From the NCBI GenBank assembly GCA_019313505.1, contig JAFDBA010000003.1, forward strand, positions 1 through 30,779: a stretch of DNA of 30,779 nt, given 5' to 3'. A model generated the notes under the pieces. The model was not told the DNA's origin. It ran no database searches and was given only the letters and a program-made list of their open reading frames with translations. The stretch's first letter is position 1; every line of letters begins with the position of its first letter. The position numbers were made by a program, and so were the translations under genes. This DNA comes from Deltaproteobacteria bacterium. Lineage in GTDB: Bacteria; Desulfobacterota; Desulfobacteria; Desulfobacterales; UBA11574. Below, in pieces: positions 14,718-22,733 of this stretch.

Positions 14718-15278
14718 TCACTTATTTTTTGCTCGAACATTGATTCCAATCGTTTTCAGCTCCCCGACCACCATGTCAACCAGACGGCTTAAATTCTGTT
14801 CAACTTCGGTTGACAAGCTCAGGCCTGTTGAAAGCTGTTTGGGTTCAATGCCGAACAAGGTGTTATTCGGAGGGAGGTTATCGGTAATGGCTGCAATCCC
14901 CATAACATCGGCCAGGCCGATCTGGTGGGGTGATATTTTTCTTTGAAGAAATGCAGGAGGGTCATCAATTCTTACGATCGTCCCGGGTTCGTTTCCGGTT
15001 TTAACGGCATCGATGATTAAAATATGACTGCGATTTTCAAAGTACGACAGCAGTTCGAAACCTACTGTCCCGCCGTCGACGATTTCCACGGCATCAGAAC
15101 AATCATAGCGGGTCTTCAGCTCCTCAACGGCCTTAACCCCGGCACCCTCATCGGAAAGCAGGATATTTCCTACACCCAGTACCAATACATTCAAAAAAGA
15201 CTGCCCGGAGTCTTCAGAGGATTGATTTTTTTTAGGTTTCGGGCGGTTACGATTCGATTTGGCTTGATTCAAATTCAA
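14718..15278 (-). CDS. hydrogenase maturation protease (HyaD/HybD family)
   Basis: 186 residues. This endopeptidase removes the C-terminal peptide of the large subunit once nickel is in place. The nickel-recognising residues are visible: Glu in GNILLSDEGAGV, Asp in ILIIDAVKTG and His in ISPHQIGLADV. The N-terminal ~28 residues (Asn/Lys/Ser-rich) are an extra tail. The start is TTG at 15278, overlapping the TGA of hybC, which suggests translational coupling. No other start occurs before the conserved core. Its target is presumably HybC, which ends DPCIACAVH plus a 15-residue tail, a standard site. It must accept a large subunit with selenium at the bridging position, which is unusual. Confidence 0.93.
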   Translation of the reverse strand: MNLNQAKSNRNRPKPKKNQSSEDSGQSFLNVLVLGVGNILLSDEGAGVKAVEELKTRYDCSDAVEIVDGGTVGFELLSYFENRSHILIIDAVKTGNEPGTIVRIDDPPAFLQRKISPHQIGLADVMGIAAITDNLPPNNTLFGIEPKQLSTGLSLSTEVEQNLSRLVDMVVGELKTIGINVRAKNK

Positions 15279-16987
15279 AACGCCCTGATTTTAACAATTT
15301 CTTTGCTGTTGGAATCCACCATATGGACGGCGCAGGCAATGCACGGATCGAATGAATGGATTGTTCTCAATACCTCCAGCGGTTTATCCGGATCAGCGAT
15401 GGGATTCCCCACAAGGGAAGCTTCGTAGGGCCCCAGAGCATCCGTGCTGTTACGAGGACCGGCATTCCACGTAGACGGCACAACACACTGATAGTTCTTA
15501 ATTTTACCGTCATCTATCACCACCCAGTGAGAAAGCATTCCTCTGGGGGCTTCATGAAATCCGACTCCTCTCTGCTCTCCTTTCGGGAAGACCGGTTTGT
15601 TAAAAGTTTTATAATCGCCTTTCCCGATATTATCCACCAGAAGCTGCCACTGATTTATAAGCTCATTATGTAAAACCGCAGTACGGACTGCCCTGGCGGC
15701 AATACGGCCGATGGTGGAATGCAACGAGTTCAAAGAAACCCGTGCATTTGAGCCCACAAGCGACAGGACCGCGTTTGCCGTATCGAGCATTTTTTTTGTA
15801 TACTTTTGAGTCGGTTTATGTCCGGCCGCATACATGCATAATACATTTGCCAGCGGGCCGACCTGAGCATGCTCCCCATTAAAAGTCGGTGACTTAATCC
15901 ATGAATATTTCCCATTGTCTTCAAAATCGGAATACGCCGGGACAGTCTCTTCCTCCCAGGGGTGGCGGTCCCAATCCCCTTTATACCAGGAATGTTTAAT
16001 GCTCTCTTTCACATTTTTTTTAAAATATTCATCTTTAAAAGAGGTTATCGGCTTAAATTTTGAAATGTCTCCAGGAATATATCCGCCCGGCAAAGCAAAT
16101 TTTGTACCGGATGTATCGAGAGGCATGGTTGGAACACTGAGGTAGTTGGTAACCCCTGCGCCGTACCCTGTCCAATCGGCATATAACGCCCCCACCGCCG
16201 CTACATCCACCATATAGACGTTTTTAATAAAATCACCGACTTCGTCAATAAGGGTTTTAATATAATAAAGTCTTTCCATGGTCAAAGTGGATTGACTGTC
16301 TAAGTTAATCGGATTGGCGACACCGCCGACAGCCAGATTCTGAATGTGTGGGGTCTTGCTTCCGAGAATGGCCACCACTTTGTTGATATTTTTCTGATAT
16401 TCCAGCGCCTGAAGGAAGTGATGAGCGGCCAACAGATTGACTTCGGGCGGAAGTTTCATGGCTGGATGTCCCCAGTATCCACTGGAAAAAACGCCTAACT
16501 GCCCTGAACCGACAAAGGTTTTAAGCCTATCCTGGGATTCTTTAAGTTCAGTGTATCCGTTATCCGGCCAGGATGACAGCTTTTGGGCAAGGCTTGCTGT
16601 AGCCTTTACATCGGCCTTTAGTGCCGATACGATATCCACCCAGTCGAGAGCGGACAACTGGTAAAAATGGACAATATGATCCTGGATACCCTGTGCGCCT
16701 GTGATAATATTGCGGATATATTGAGCATTTAACGGAACTTCCAGGTTCAGTGCGTTCTCGATCGCCCGGACCGAGGTAATAGCATGAACGGTGGTTCAGA
16801 CTCCGCAGATCCTCTGGGTAAAGATCCAGGCATCTCTGGGGTCGCGGCCCTGGAGAATAACTTCAATGCCACGCCACATCTGTCCCGATGACCAGGCATT
16901 GACGATTTTGCCTTCATCAACTTCACATTCGATTCTCAGGTGACCTTCTATCCTGGTAACGGGATCGACTACAATTCTCTTAGACAT
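15275..16987 (-). CDS. hybC: Hyb-type [NiFe] hydrogenase large subunit with in-frame UGA (selenocysteine) in the N-terminal Ni motif
   Basis: 570 residues if the TGA at 16798-16796 is read as Sec64. Gene callers would split it into a 63-residue piece and a 460-residue piece starting at a TTG (16657). The piece before ends RICGV. The sequence after the TGA continues TTVHAITSVRAIENALN without interruption and in the same frame, and there is no other stop. The L1 motif RxCGxC thus reads R59-I-C61-G-V-U64. The C-terminal motif is DPCIACAVH (C549, C552), followed by the 15-residue tail removed by the protease. AGGAGA precedes the ATG. HybC holds the Ni-Fe site that splits H2, and is exported bound to HybO through the small subunit's Tat signal. 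A nonsense mutation is the alternative. Position, exact frame continuity and a hairpin after the UGA argue for selenocysteine. Confidence 0.88.
16753..16798 (-). promoter_or_regulatory. candidate bacterial SECIS after the hybC UGA
   Basis: Downstream of the UGA, CGUUC (16790-16786) pairs with GAACG (16757-16753). Above an internal loop, AUU pairs with GAU and CC with GG, closing a 7-base loop UCGGUCC with GGU at 16772-16770. A GG(U) in the apical loop some 15-30 bases after the UGA is what SelB recognises in bacteria. Folded by hand. The upper stem is imperfect and a competing ACCG/CGGU pairing exists. Confidence 0.45.
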
Positions 16988-17016
16988 ATAACGTCTCCTT
17001 ATACTTTAAAATTTGT

Positions 17017-18135
17017 TTAAGCGCTGCGATATATAGGCAGTCTTTTTATAAACCAGAGATACGCCATTAATTCCACAGATACCAATCCAAGGGTTATGAA
17101 TATTTCAGGAACGGCCGGGAAATAATGCCAGCCGGTACCTGGATTAAAACCGATAATATAGCAATTAAAACGGTATATGCCGCCCGACAGCATCAAAGAA
17201 ACGGCGGATAAAAAAAGAAGTCGAGCATTCTTCCTGTTTCCAGGGACCGCCAGAAGACACATGGGAATAATGAGAAGTATATTTTCGAGGATAAACATGT
17301 TACCCAACAGGTCGCCTTTGAAAATCAGGCCAAAATGCCCCCTGACAATCACATCTCCGAACCGGACAATCAGGTATGCACCAAGCAACCATGGCATGAT
17401 AGATGAAAGTTTGCCAAGGATGTCGGTTTCATCGGCCAGTTTGTATCTTAAAGTTGCAATGGATGATTCGAAAATAACAACTGCATATCCCATGGTTATG
17501 GCTGATATTAAAAATAGAAGCGGCAGCAAGCCGGTCCACCATAAAGGCGAAAGTTTCTGTCCTGCAGCAATCATCATGGTTCCCAAAGAGGACTGATGCA
17601 TGGTGGGCAGCAGGATTCCCAGTGCAATAAAAATAAACATCACTTTGTTAAGTTTGGCTTTTGTTTGTTCGGTTTTAACAAAGGTCGGTGAAAATTCGAT
17701 CCACAGGACCAGACAGTAGGCGGCGATGCATAGCGCCACTTCAAGGAGCACGGAGTTGGTATTGGCATACCAGGGCAAAAAGATGTTGTACATGTTCCAG
17801 TACCGGCCGATATCAAAAAATACGGCCACCGCCGCCAGGGAATAGCCGAACACGCTGGTCATTATCGCCGGGCGGACCAGAGGATGATATTCGCCTTTAT
17901 TGAAAATATACACCAATAGGGCCATTGCGTACCCGCCGCAGCCAAAAGCGGTTCCCACGACAACGTCATAGGCAATCCAGATCCCCCACGGATAGCCGTC
18001 ATTCATATTGGTTACGGCGCCAAGACCGAAAATGAATCGTTTTGCAAGGAAATATAAGGCGATTAATGCAATACCAAGGCAAATCAGAAAAGGTATTGTG
18101 AAAATCCTCCCTCCAATCGGTTTTTTTTCTTTCAT
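17017..18135 (-). CDS. hybB: HybB/NrfD-family quinone-interacting membrane subunit
   Basis: 372 residues with about ten membrane segments and no haem-ligand pattern. It belongs to the NrfD/PsrC/HybB family, which passes electrons between a ferredoxin-like subunit and menaquinone. Visible family features are GYPWGIWIAYDVVVGTAFGCGGYA near the N-terminus and the charged helix ends around KGEYHPLVRPAIMTS. The C-terminus is IKRLPIYRSA. AGGAGT precedes the ATG. It sits between hybA and hybC, the order hybO-A-B-C. In this window its electron acceptor, menaquinone, is made by the mqn cluster 4 kb away. Confidence 0.92.
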   Translation of the reverse strand: MKEKKPIGGRIFTIPFLICLGIALIALYFLAKRFIFGLGAVTNMNDGYPWGIWIAYDVVVGTAFGCGGYAMALLVYIFNKGEYHPLVRPAIMTSVFGYSLAAVAVFFDIGRYWNMYNIFLPWYANTNSVLLEVALCIAAYCLVLWIEFSPTFVKTEQTKAKLNKVMFIFIALGILLPTMHQSSLGTMMIAAGQKLSPLWWTGLLPLLFLISAITMGYAVVIFESSIATLRYKLADETDILGKLSSIMPWLLGAYLIVRFGDVIVRGHFGLIFKGDLLGNMFILENILLIIPMCLLAVPGNRKNARLLFLSAVSLMLSGGIYRFNCYIIGFNPGTGWHYFPAVPEIFITLGLVSVELMAYLWFIKRLPIYRSA

Positions 18136-18205
18136 ACCTTACTCCTGAAAAACATAAAATGAATTGTTTAAGACGATTATGGTTCCCGAAAACCGGAAGG
18201 GTTGG

Positions 18206-19156
18206 TTATTCTTCCTTTTCCCCCGTCCTTTTTACTAAAAAAATTAATCCTCCCAGGGCAACGATGGGAAGAATCATCCCTTTGTAAAGCATATGTTGAA
18301 TGTTTTCAGCTAAAGCCGTATAGGGTCTATCCGGAAGTTCCGGCAGACCCAATCTGTTAAACGGCATTCCGGCAAGATATAGTACCTGGGTGCCGCCGGC
18401 TTCATTTTCTCCATAAACATGAGGGATATATCTTGCCGCCTTATGCGTCTGGGTTTTCCCCGATGATATTGAGGAGATCGGGAAATCATATTGTTTCCCA
18501 GGGGTCATTTTTTGCCTCCGACCGGTTTCTTTGAGCAGATCCTTTACAGGGCCGAACAAGGAGGCTCCGGTAGGGCATTCACTGCAACAGGCCGCTATTT
18601 CCCCCTTTACAAGCAAGTGACTGCAAAGCTGGCATTTAACGATTTGTGGAAAGGGTTCTTCCCATTGGAATTTTGGAATATTAAAAGGACATACAATTTC
18701 ACAGTAACGGCAGCCGATACATGCATCCTTATTGTAAGTGACGATGCCTGTTTTTCTGTCTTTGGTCAAGGCCGACGCCGGACATGCGGAAACACATGAG
18801 GGATCCACACAGTGCATACACTGTCGTTTAACAAAGGCGTATCCGTCAATTTTCCGGTCTTTGTACTTTCCGTTTCCATTTTCATATTCTTTAATAATGT
18901 TAAGCGTTTTTGCAGACAGATCGATTGGGTTGTCCCATATTTTTTGGGGTCCATAATGTTCATCCGGCATATTGTTGGCCTTCTTACACGCAACCATACA
19001 TACCTGGCAGCCTACACAAAGGGTTGAATCATAAAGAATTCCCAGGGCGTCGGGAAGACGGCTCTTTTTCGGTGAACCGGCCAGGGCAGGAGGTGCCACT
19101 GCCAATAGGGCACCGCTTGCCAATCCTTTGAGGAAGTCACGCCGTTTTATCTCCAT
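18206..19156 (-). CDS. hybA: HybA-type periplasmic ferredoxin subunit
   Basis: 316 residues. A Tat signal (KRRDFLKGLASG, about 4-27) exports it folded. Four cysteine groups bind four [4Fe-4S] clusters: CVGCQVCMVACKK, CMHCVDPSCVSACP, CIGCRYCEIVCP, and CQLC with CCSECPTG. A C-terminal membrane helix (MILPIVALGGLIFLV) followed by KRTGEKEE anchors it. It relays electrons from HybO to HybB. GGAGAA precedes the ATG. It lies 3 bases after hybO and 70 bases before hybB. Confidence 0.94.
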   Translation of the reverse strand: MEIKRRDFLKGLASGALLAVAPPALAGSPKKSRLPDALGILYDSTLCVGCQVCMVACKKANNMPDEHYGPQKIWDNPIDLSAKTLNIIKEYENGNGKYKDRKIDGYAFVKRQCMHCVDPSCVSACPASALTKDRKTGIVTYNKDACIGCRYCEIVCPFNIPKFQWEEPFPQIVKCQLCSHLLVKGEIAACCSECPTGASLFGPVKDLLKETGRRQKMTPGKQYDFPISSISSGKTQTHKAARYIPHVYGENEAGGTQVLYLAGMPFNRLGLPELPDRPYTALAENIQHMLYKGMILPIVALGGLIFLVKRTGEKEE

Positions 19157-19159
19157 GAG

Positions 19160-20272
19160 TTATTCTCCTTTATCAGCGTCACCCAAACGTTTGGCAATCA
19201 CAGCACCGGCGCCGATTGCCGCTCCGGCGATGCCTCCCAAAAGGGCGGCCGATCCTTTAGAGACACCGGCACCCCTCTCAGCCCGGATCGGGGCATGCGC
19301 TGCCGCAGGGGTAACATTTTCCACATCTGCTTGGGTAAACTGCGGGATGGTAAATCCAATCCCTTCTTCTACACACCCAAAACAGGGATGACCGGTGCCC
19401 ACAGGCCAGGCGCCGGACCCCACTTCATTAAACAGGATAGAAGGACAATTGGCATAGGTCATGGGGCCTTTACAGCCCAGTTTGAACAGGCAATATCCTT
19501 TCCGATGTCCTTCATCCCCGAATTCTTCTGCAAATCGACCGGCATCAAAATGGGGTCTCCGTTCACAGTTTTCATGGATAAGGCGGCCATACGCAAATTT
19601 CGGTCTACCCTTTTCATCCAGGTCCGGAAGTTTGCCAAAAGTGAGAAAGTGGAGTATCGTTGAAAGAAAATTGTACGCATTGGGCGGACAGCCGGGGATG
19701 GTCACCACGGTTGTCCCTTTAAGAAATTCGGGTATGCCGGTTGCGCCGGTAGGGTTGGGCTCGGATGACTGAACGCCGCCCCAGGATGCACAGGACCCTA
19801 TTGCAACAATGGCTGCCGCTTTGGCGGCGGTCTCTTTCACAATGTCCGTAAAAGGGCGACCTCCGATCTTACAGTATATCCCGCCGTCTTTTACAGGAAC
19901 CGACCCTTCGATTACCAGGATGAATTTCCCTGCATTTTCTGTGACGGCATTGTTAAAGGCCGCTTCAGCCTGATGCCCGGCGCCGACCTCTAATGTTTCA
20001 TGGTAATCGAGTGAAATAAGCTCTAAGATAAGATTTGCAATGCTGGGATGTGACGTCCACAATAAAGACTCTGTACACCCTGTACACTCCTGCCCATGGA
20101 GCCAGATAACCGGAGGTCGTCGTTTGGGATTAGTGATCGCTGCAGCGATTTGCGGGGCAACTCCTATCGGTAAGCCCATGCTGACCGCCATTATTCCGCA
20201 GAATTTCATAAAATCCCGACGTGAAATATCACTTAACTTTTCGTCTAACGTAAAATGATTTTGTTTTTTCAT
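19160..20272 (-). CDS. hybO: Hyb-type [NiFe] hydrogenase small subunit
   Basis: 370 residues. The Tat signal ISRRDFMKFCG (Arg18-Arg19) drives export of the HybO-HybC pair. Proximal cluster ligands: ECTGCTES, GSCASWGGV and PGCPPNAYN. Distal and medial cluster ligands: HENCERRPHFDAG, FKLGCKGPMTYANCP and HPCFGC, where Pro replaces a Cys as in [3Fe-4S] small subunits. The cluster set therefore looks like standard group 1 rather than the three-[4Fe-4S] set of known [NiFeSe] enzymes. A C-terminal glycine/alanine-rich helix (LLGGIAGAAIGAGAVIA) anchors the subunit in the membrane. It is the first gene of the hyb-hyp operon, with AGGAAA before the ATG. Confidence 0.95.
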   Translation of the reverse strand: MKKQNHFTLDEKLSDISRRDFMKFCGIMAVSMGLPIGVAPQIAAAITNPKRRPPVIWLHGQECTGCTESLLWTSHPSIANLILELISLDYHETLEVGAGHQAEAAFNNAVTENAGKFILVIEGSVPVKDGGIYCKIGGRPFTDIVKETAAKAAAIVAIGSCASWGGVQSSEPNPTGATGIPEFLKGTTVVTIPGCPPNAYNFLSTILHFLTFGKLPDLDEKGRPKFAYGRLIHENCERRPHFDAGRFAEEFGDEGHRKGYCLFKLGCKGPMTYANCPSILFNEVGSGAWPVGTGHPCFGCVEEGIGFTIPQFTQADVENVTPAAAHAPIRAERGAGVSKGSAALLGGIAGAAIGAGAVIAKRLGDADKGE

Positions 20273-20387
20273 ATTTTCCTCTTTGCTGAAAGGTGACAGG
20301 AAATGACGTTGAGTTACGCTAAAAAAATAGTACCTAAAAAAGAAAGAGTTGAATTGATAAAATGAATATGCTTTATTTTATAAATAT

Positions 20388-20415
20388 TTAATATCAGTGT
20401 TGTTCAGTATGTCAA
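20388..20415 (-). promoter_or_regulatory. hyb operon promoter
   Basis: On the minus strand, TTGACA (20415-20410), 16 bases, then TATTAA (20393-20388), with TG just before the -10 box (extended -10). The leader to hybO would be about 105 bases. Further upstream, TAAGTTCT occurs twice, 11 bases apart (20482-20489 and 20493-20500 on the plus strand), one helical turn, a possible regulator site. I see nothing else in 20273-20632. Confidence 0.55.
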
Positions 20416-20632
20416 GTAGAAAATGACAATCAGAATACAGGAGGAAACTAAGTATTATTAGAAAGTTACTAAGGGTTCACGTAAGTTCTCAATAAGTTCT
20501 GGTGTAATAAATGATCATAATGCCCCGCCGACTGACAATAAAATATAACCTGTCTGGAACTCGCGGGTTAGGACAATAAAGGGCTGGTTAAAAAAGTCAA
20601 GGAATTCTAAATGCTTGATGCTGGAGTAAAAT

Positions 20633-21028
20633 TCACCTGATTGTGTATTTTGTGAGGAAGCGATCCAATTGAGACGTCTGGTGGAGGGTCATTTCCCCAA
20701 ATTGCACCCCTTGCTGCATAGTTATTAAGTGACTGGAAGAGATTTTAACGGGTGCATGGGAAACCCAAACAGTTTTACACGGTGCATACTTCAAATACGT
20801 AAAAGAAATACTATCTTTGGCAAATGATACATTTAACTCAAATGGTTCGTTTAACCCACCATTTTTATCGATATAACGAAAGGCAATTCCTTCTTTACTG
20901 ATATTAATAATTTGACAATATTTATGAGTTGTAGCAAGAGCATTTAGCCTGATCATAGCTATTGCACCACTTTTAACCTTGAATCGTTCGTTGTCCCTGC
21001 GCTCGACAAACTCTTTTCTGTTGGTCAT
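20633..21028 (-). CDS. PilZ-like domain protein
   Basis: 131 residues from the ATG at 21028, with AGGA 9 bases before. The order fits a PilZ domain, which binds cyclic di-GMP: an arginine-rich start (VERRDNERFKVKSG), then a strand and IINISKEGIAFRYI in place of DxSxxG. The first Asp of DxSxxG is Asn here, so binding may be weaker or lost. The rest is predicted beta-barrel (FELNVSFA and FTYLKYAPCKTVWVS) with a C-terminal helix (QLDRFLTKY). It has no second domain and no membrane segment. Such single-domain proteins act as adaptors in motility or surface control. It is transcribed in the same direction as hyb but separated by 360 bases and a promoter, so it is probably unrelated to it. Confidence 0.65.
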   Translation of the reverse strand: MTNRKEFVERRDNERFKVKSGAIAMIRLNALATTHKYCQIINISKEGIAFRYIDKNGGLNEPFELNVSFAKDSISFTYLKYAPCKTVWVSHAPVKISSSHLITMQQGVQFGEMTLHQTSQLDRFLTKYTIR

Positions 21029-21314
21029 AGCCAAAAATCCTATCGTTGAGGTGAAAATACGGTACGATGTTGAAATATTGACATCCTCGCTCTCCTGCTT
21101 TCGACATTAATTTTGTATCGAGGAAGTGCTACTGCCACTGCTTGTTTAATTTCATGGTCATTTCCTTTGGCCAGGATCTTAATTGATACTATTCAACATA
21201 CGTGCCAAATTTTGTTTTGTGCTTATAAGATGGCAAAGATCCTTGCCTGATAGTGAGTTAGGAGAATTTGCCTGTAAGGTGTGGGGAATAATAGATGGTA
21301 GGTGGGATTAAAAA

Positions 21315-21355
21315 ATGCACAGAAAAATGTGCATGATGCACATTTTTCTGTGCAT
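21315..21355. repeat. perfect 20-bp inverted repeat with one-base centre
   Basis: 21315-21334 and 21336-21355 are exact reverse complements around a single G. Each arm is itself a near-palindrome, TGCACA then GAAAAA then TGTGCA, so four TGCACA/TGTGCA half-sites occur in 41 bases. It lies between the PilZ-like gene and the cyclophilin. It could be a cruciform, an operator array or a terminator. Confidence 0.8.
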
Positions 21356-21371
21356 GACCTATGGCGATTTA

Positions 21372-21484
21372 AGGTTAAAGTCCAACTTATACGTTGCGCT
21401 GCATCCTTCGTCACTGCGACGTACTATATGTACGCTGCAGTGACGAAGGATTTGCGCGCCTTGAATTTGGAGCTTTTTACTTTG
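21372..21484. repeat. long imperfect inverted repeat, MITE-like
   Basis: The two halves are mirror images for about 55 bases each. The inner arms ATCCTTCGTCACTGC/GCAGTGACGAAGGAT are exact, flanked by GTAC on either side of a TATAT centre. Outside them, GCGC and AAAGTCCAA/TTGGAGCTTT also match imperfectly. No ORF is inside. It resembles the small palindromic elements scattered in Desulfobacterota. The rest of the 21035-21533 gap shows only TTGACGG/CCGTCAA (21502-21517). Confidence 0.7.
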
Positions 21485-21533
21485 CCATCAAAATCTGACT
21501 TTTGACGGGACCGTCAATCCTGTTCCGCGATAT

Positions 21534-22019
21534 TTAAGCCTCGCTTATTTTTACTTGTTCCATTTTATCACCCTGTTGAATTGAATCAACGACATTCTGG
21601 TCGCTAACTACCTTTCCAAATACGGTGTGTTTCCCGTTCAAGTGAGGCTGTGGTGAATGCGTGATAAAGAACTGACTCCCGTTTGTGTTTGGCCCGGCAT
21701 TCGCCATGGAGATTATTCCTCTTTCGTGGGTCAGCGGATTATCCGCTACTTCATCTTCAAAACTGTAGCCGGGACCCCCTGCACCGGAACCTGTCGGATC
21801 TCCACCCTGGATCATGAAATTGCTGATCACCCGGTGGAACGATATGCCGTCATAAAATCCCTCTCTGGCCAAGAATACGAAGTTGTTGACCGTTTTGGGT
21901 GCATGATTAGGAAAAAGTTCCAATTCAATAACACCCTTGTTGGTCTCAATTTCCGCCATATACTTTTTGTTTGTATCAATTTGCATCTCGGGTGAACTAT
22001 CCCATTGCAGCTTATTCAT
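21534..22019 (-). CDS. cyclophilin-type peptidyl-prolyl isomerase
   Basis: 161 residues. It catalyses cis-trans isomerisation of proline bonds. AGGAGG lies 8 bases before the ATG at 22019. The frame's earlier TTG is not needed. The family blocks are complete: FPNHAPKTVNNFV, FHRVISNFMIQGGDPTGSG (with the catalytic Arg), GIISMANAGPNTNGSQFFI and LNGKHTVFGKV. There is no signal peptide, so the protein is cytoplasmic. The first ~20 residues (to NKKYMAEIETNKG) are a short extension. It follows the mqn operon on the same strand after a 90-base gap with a hairpin and is probably transcribed on its own. Confidence 0.93.
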   Translation of the reverse strand: MNKLQWDSSPEMQIDTNKKYMAEIETNKGVIELELFPNHAPKTVNNFVFLAREGFYDGISFHRVISNFMIQGGDPTGSGAGGPGYSFEDEVADNPLTHERGIISMANAGPNTNGSQFFITHSPQPHLNGKHTVFGKVVSDQNVVDSIQQGDKMEQVKISEA

Positions 22020-22055
22020 CAATCATTCCTCCTGGTTATGGGTTATAAGTGTATA

Positions 22056-22087
22056 CCTGCCCGCTTGTGCCTCGCATGGCAGGCGGG
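22056..22087 (-). terminator. hairpin after mqnB, possible terminator
   Basis: CCTGCC (22056-22061) pairs with GGCAGG (22078-22083), with an alternative CCCGC/GCGGG pairing. No clear T tract follows, so termination here is uncertain. It may be a small GC-rich palindromic repeat. Confidence 0.35.
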
Positions 22088-22109
22088 TCTGTGAAAATAT
22101 GCGTCCTAT

Positions 22110-22733
22110 TTAACCTGCAAGAACCGGCATGACAAAACGGATAAAAAACTCATAAAAGCGTGTGCGATACAATCTGATATTTTCCACAATATCTTCATCC
22201 CTTGCATGATCCGGTGTGTCGCTGACAAATTTGAAAATAAAACATTTTGTATTAAACTTCCTGCACGCCTGAGCAACTGAAGCACCTTCCATGTCAATCA
22301 GATCCGCATTAATGGAAATCTCTTTGCGTTCGTCAGGGTCAAGAACAGCCATGTCACTTGTGGAAAGCTTTGCAGTTTGAAACCCATTTAAAATATCAGG
22401 TTTATGAATACAGGGCCTTCCCGTGGTTAATTCAGGTCTGTCATATTCAATAATTTTGTTTATGTGAAAAATCTCTCCCAGAGGATGTGAAAAATCTGTT
22501 GCACCTGCCGCTCCGAGATTACAAATGCAGGATGGGTTGAACTTATAACATGAGTATACGGTCGCCATGGCTGCGTTTGCTTTGCCGATACCTGAAATGA
22601 TCAAAAGAATATTATCATTTTGAAATAAAGGGAAAGGCTTTTTCTGGCCCTGCTTTAAGGACATACCCAGGACAAAAGGCTTTGCCTCAAGCATGGTGGC
22701 CATGACGATTGCCGTTACAGTATCTTTTTCCAC
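22110..22733 (-). CDS. mqnB: futalosine hydrolase MqnB
   Basis: 207 residues. It removes the base from futalosine or aminofutalosine to give dehypoxanthine futalosine. It has the nucleoside phosphorylase/MTAN fold: LLIISGIGKANAAMAT near the start, NLGAAGATDF for the ribose site, DLIDMEGASVAQAC with the ribose-binding Met-Glu, and FKFVSDTPDH with the catalytic Asp. The start is GTG at 22733, with GAGGAG 8 bases before. It overlaps mqnD by 19 bases and is last in the mqn run. Because the pathway starts with MqnE, its substrate here may be aminofutalosine unless a deaminase lies elsewhere. Confidence 0.9.
   Translation of the reverse strand: MEKDTVTAIVMATMLEAKPFVLGMSLKQGQKKPFPLFQNDNILLIISGIGKANAAMATVYSCYKFNPSCICNLGAAGATDFSHPLGEIFHINKIIEYDRPELTTGRPCIHKPDILNGFQTAKLSTSDMAVLDPDERKEISINADLIDMEGASVAQACRKFNTKCFIFKFVSDTPDHARDEDIVENIRLYRTRFYEFFIRFVMPVLAG

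Noticed and set aside
15275..15420. classical [NiFeSe] Sec at the C-terminal motif
   Set aside because: The C-terminal motif reads DPCIAC, with ordinary Cys codons at both positions.
16658..16798. hybC as two separate genes, or a frameshifted pseudogene
   Set aside because: The frame is the same on both sides, with no base gained or lost. The sequence between the TGA and the false TTG start at 16657 is full family sequence (TTVHAITSVRAIEN onward). The break falls on a metal ligand, not at random.
21302..21505. 67-residue ORF across the two inverted repeats
   Set aside because: It is made only of repeat sequence and has no ribosome site or family resemblance.
21240..21520. possible CRISPR-like array
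   Set aside because: The repeats are inverted pairs, not evenly spaced direct repeats, and there are no cas genes.
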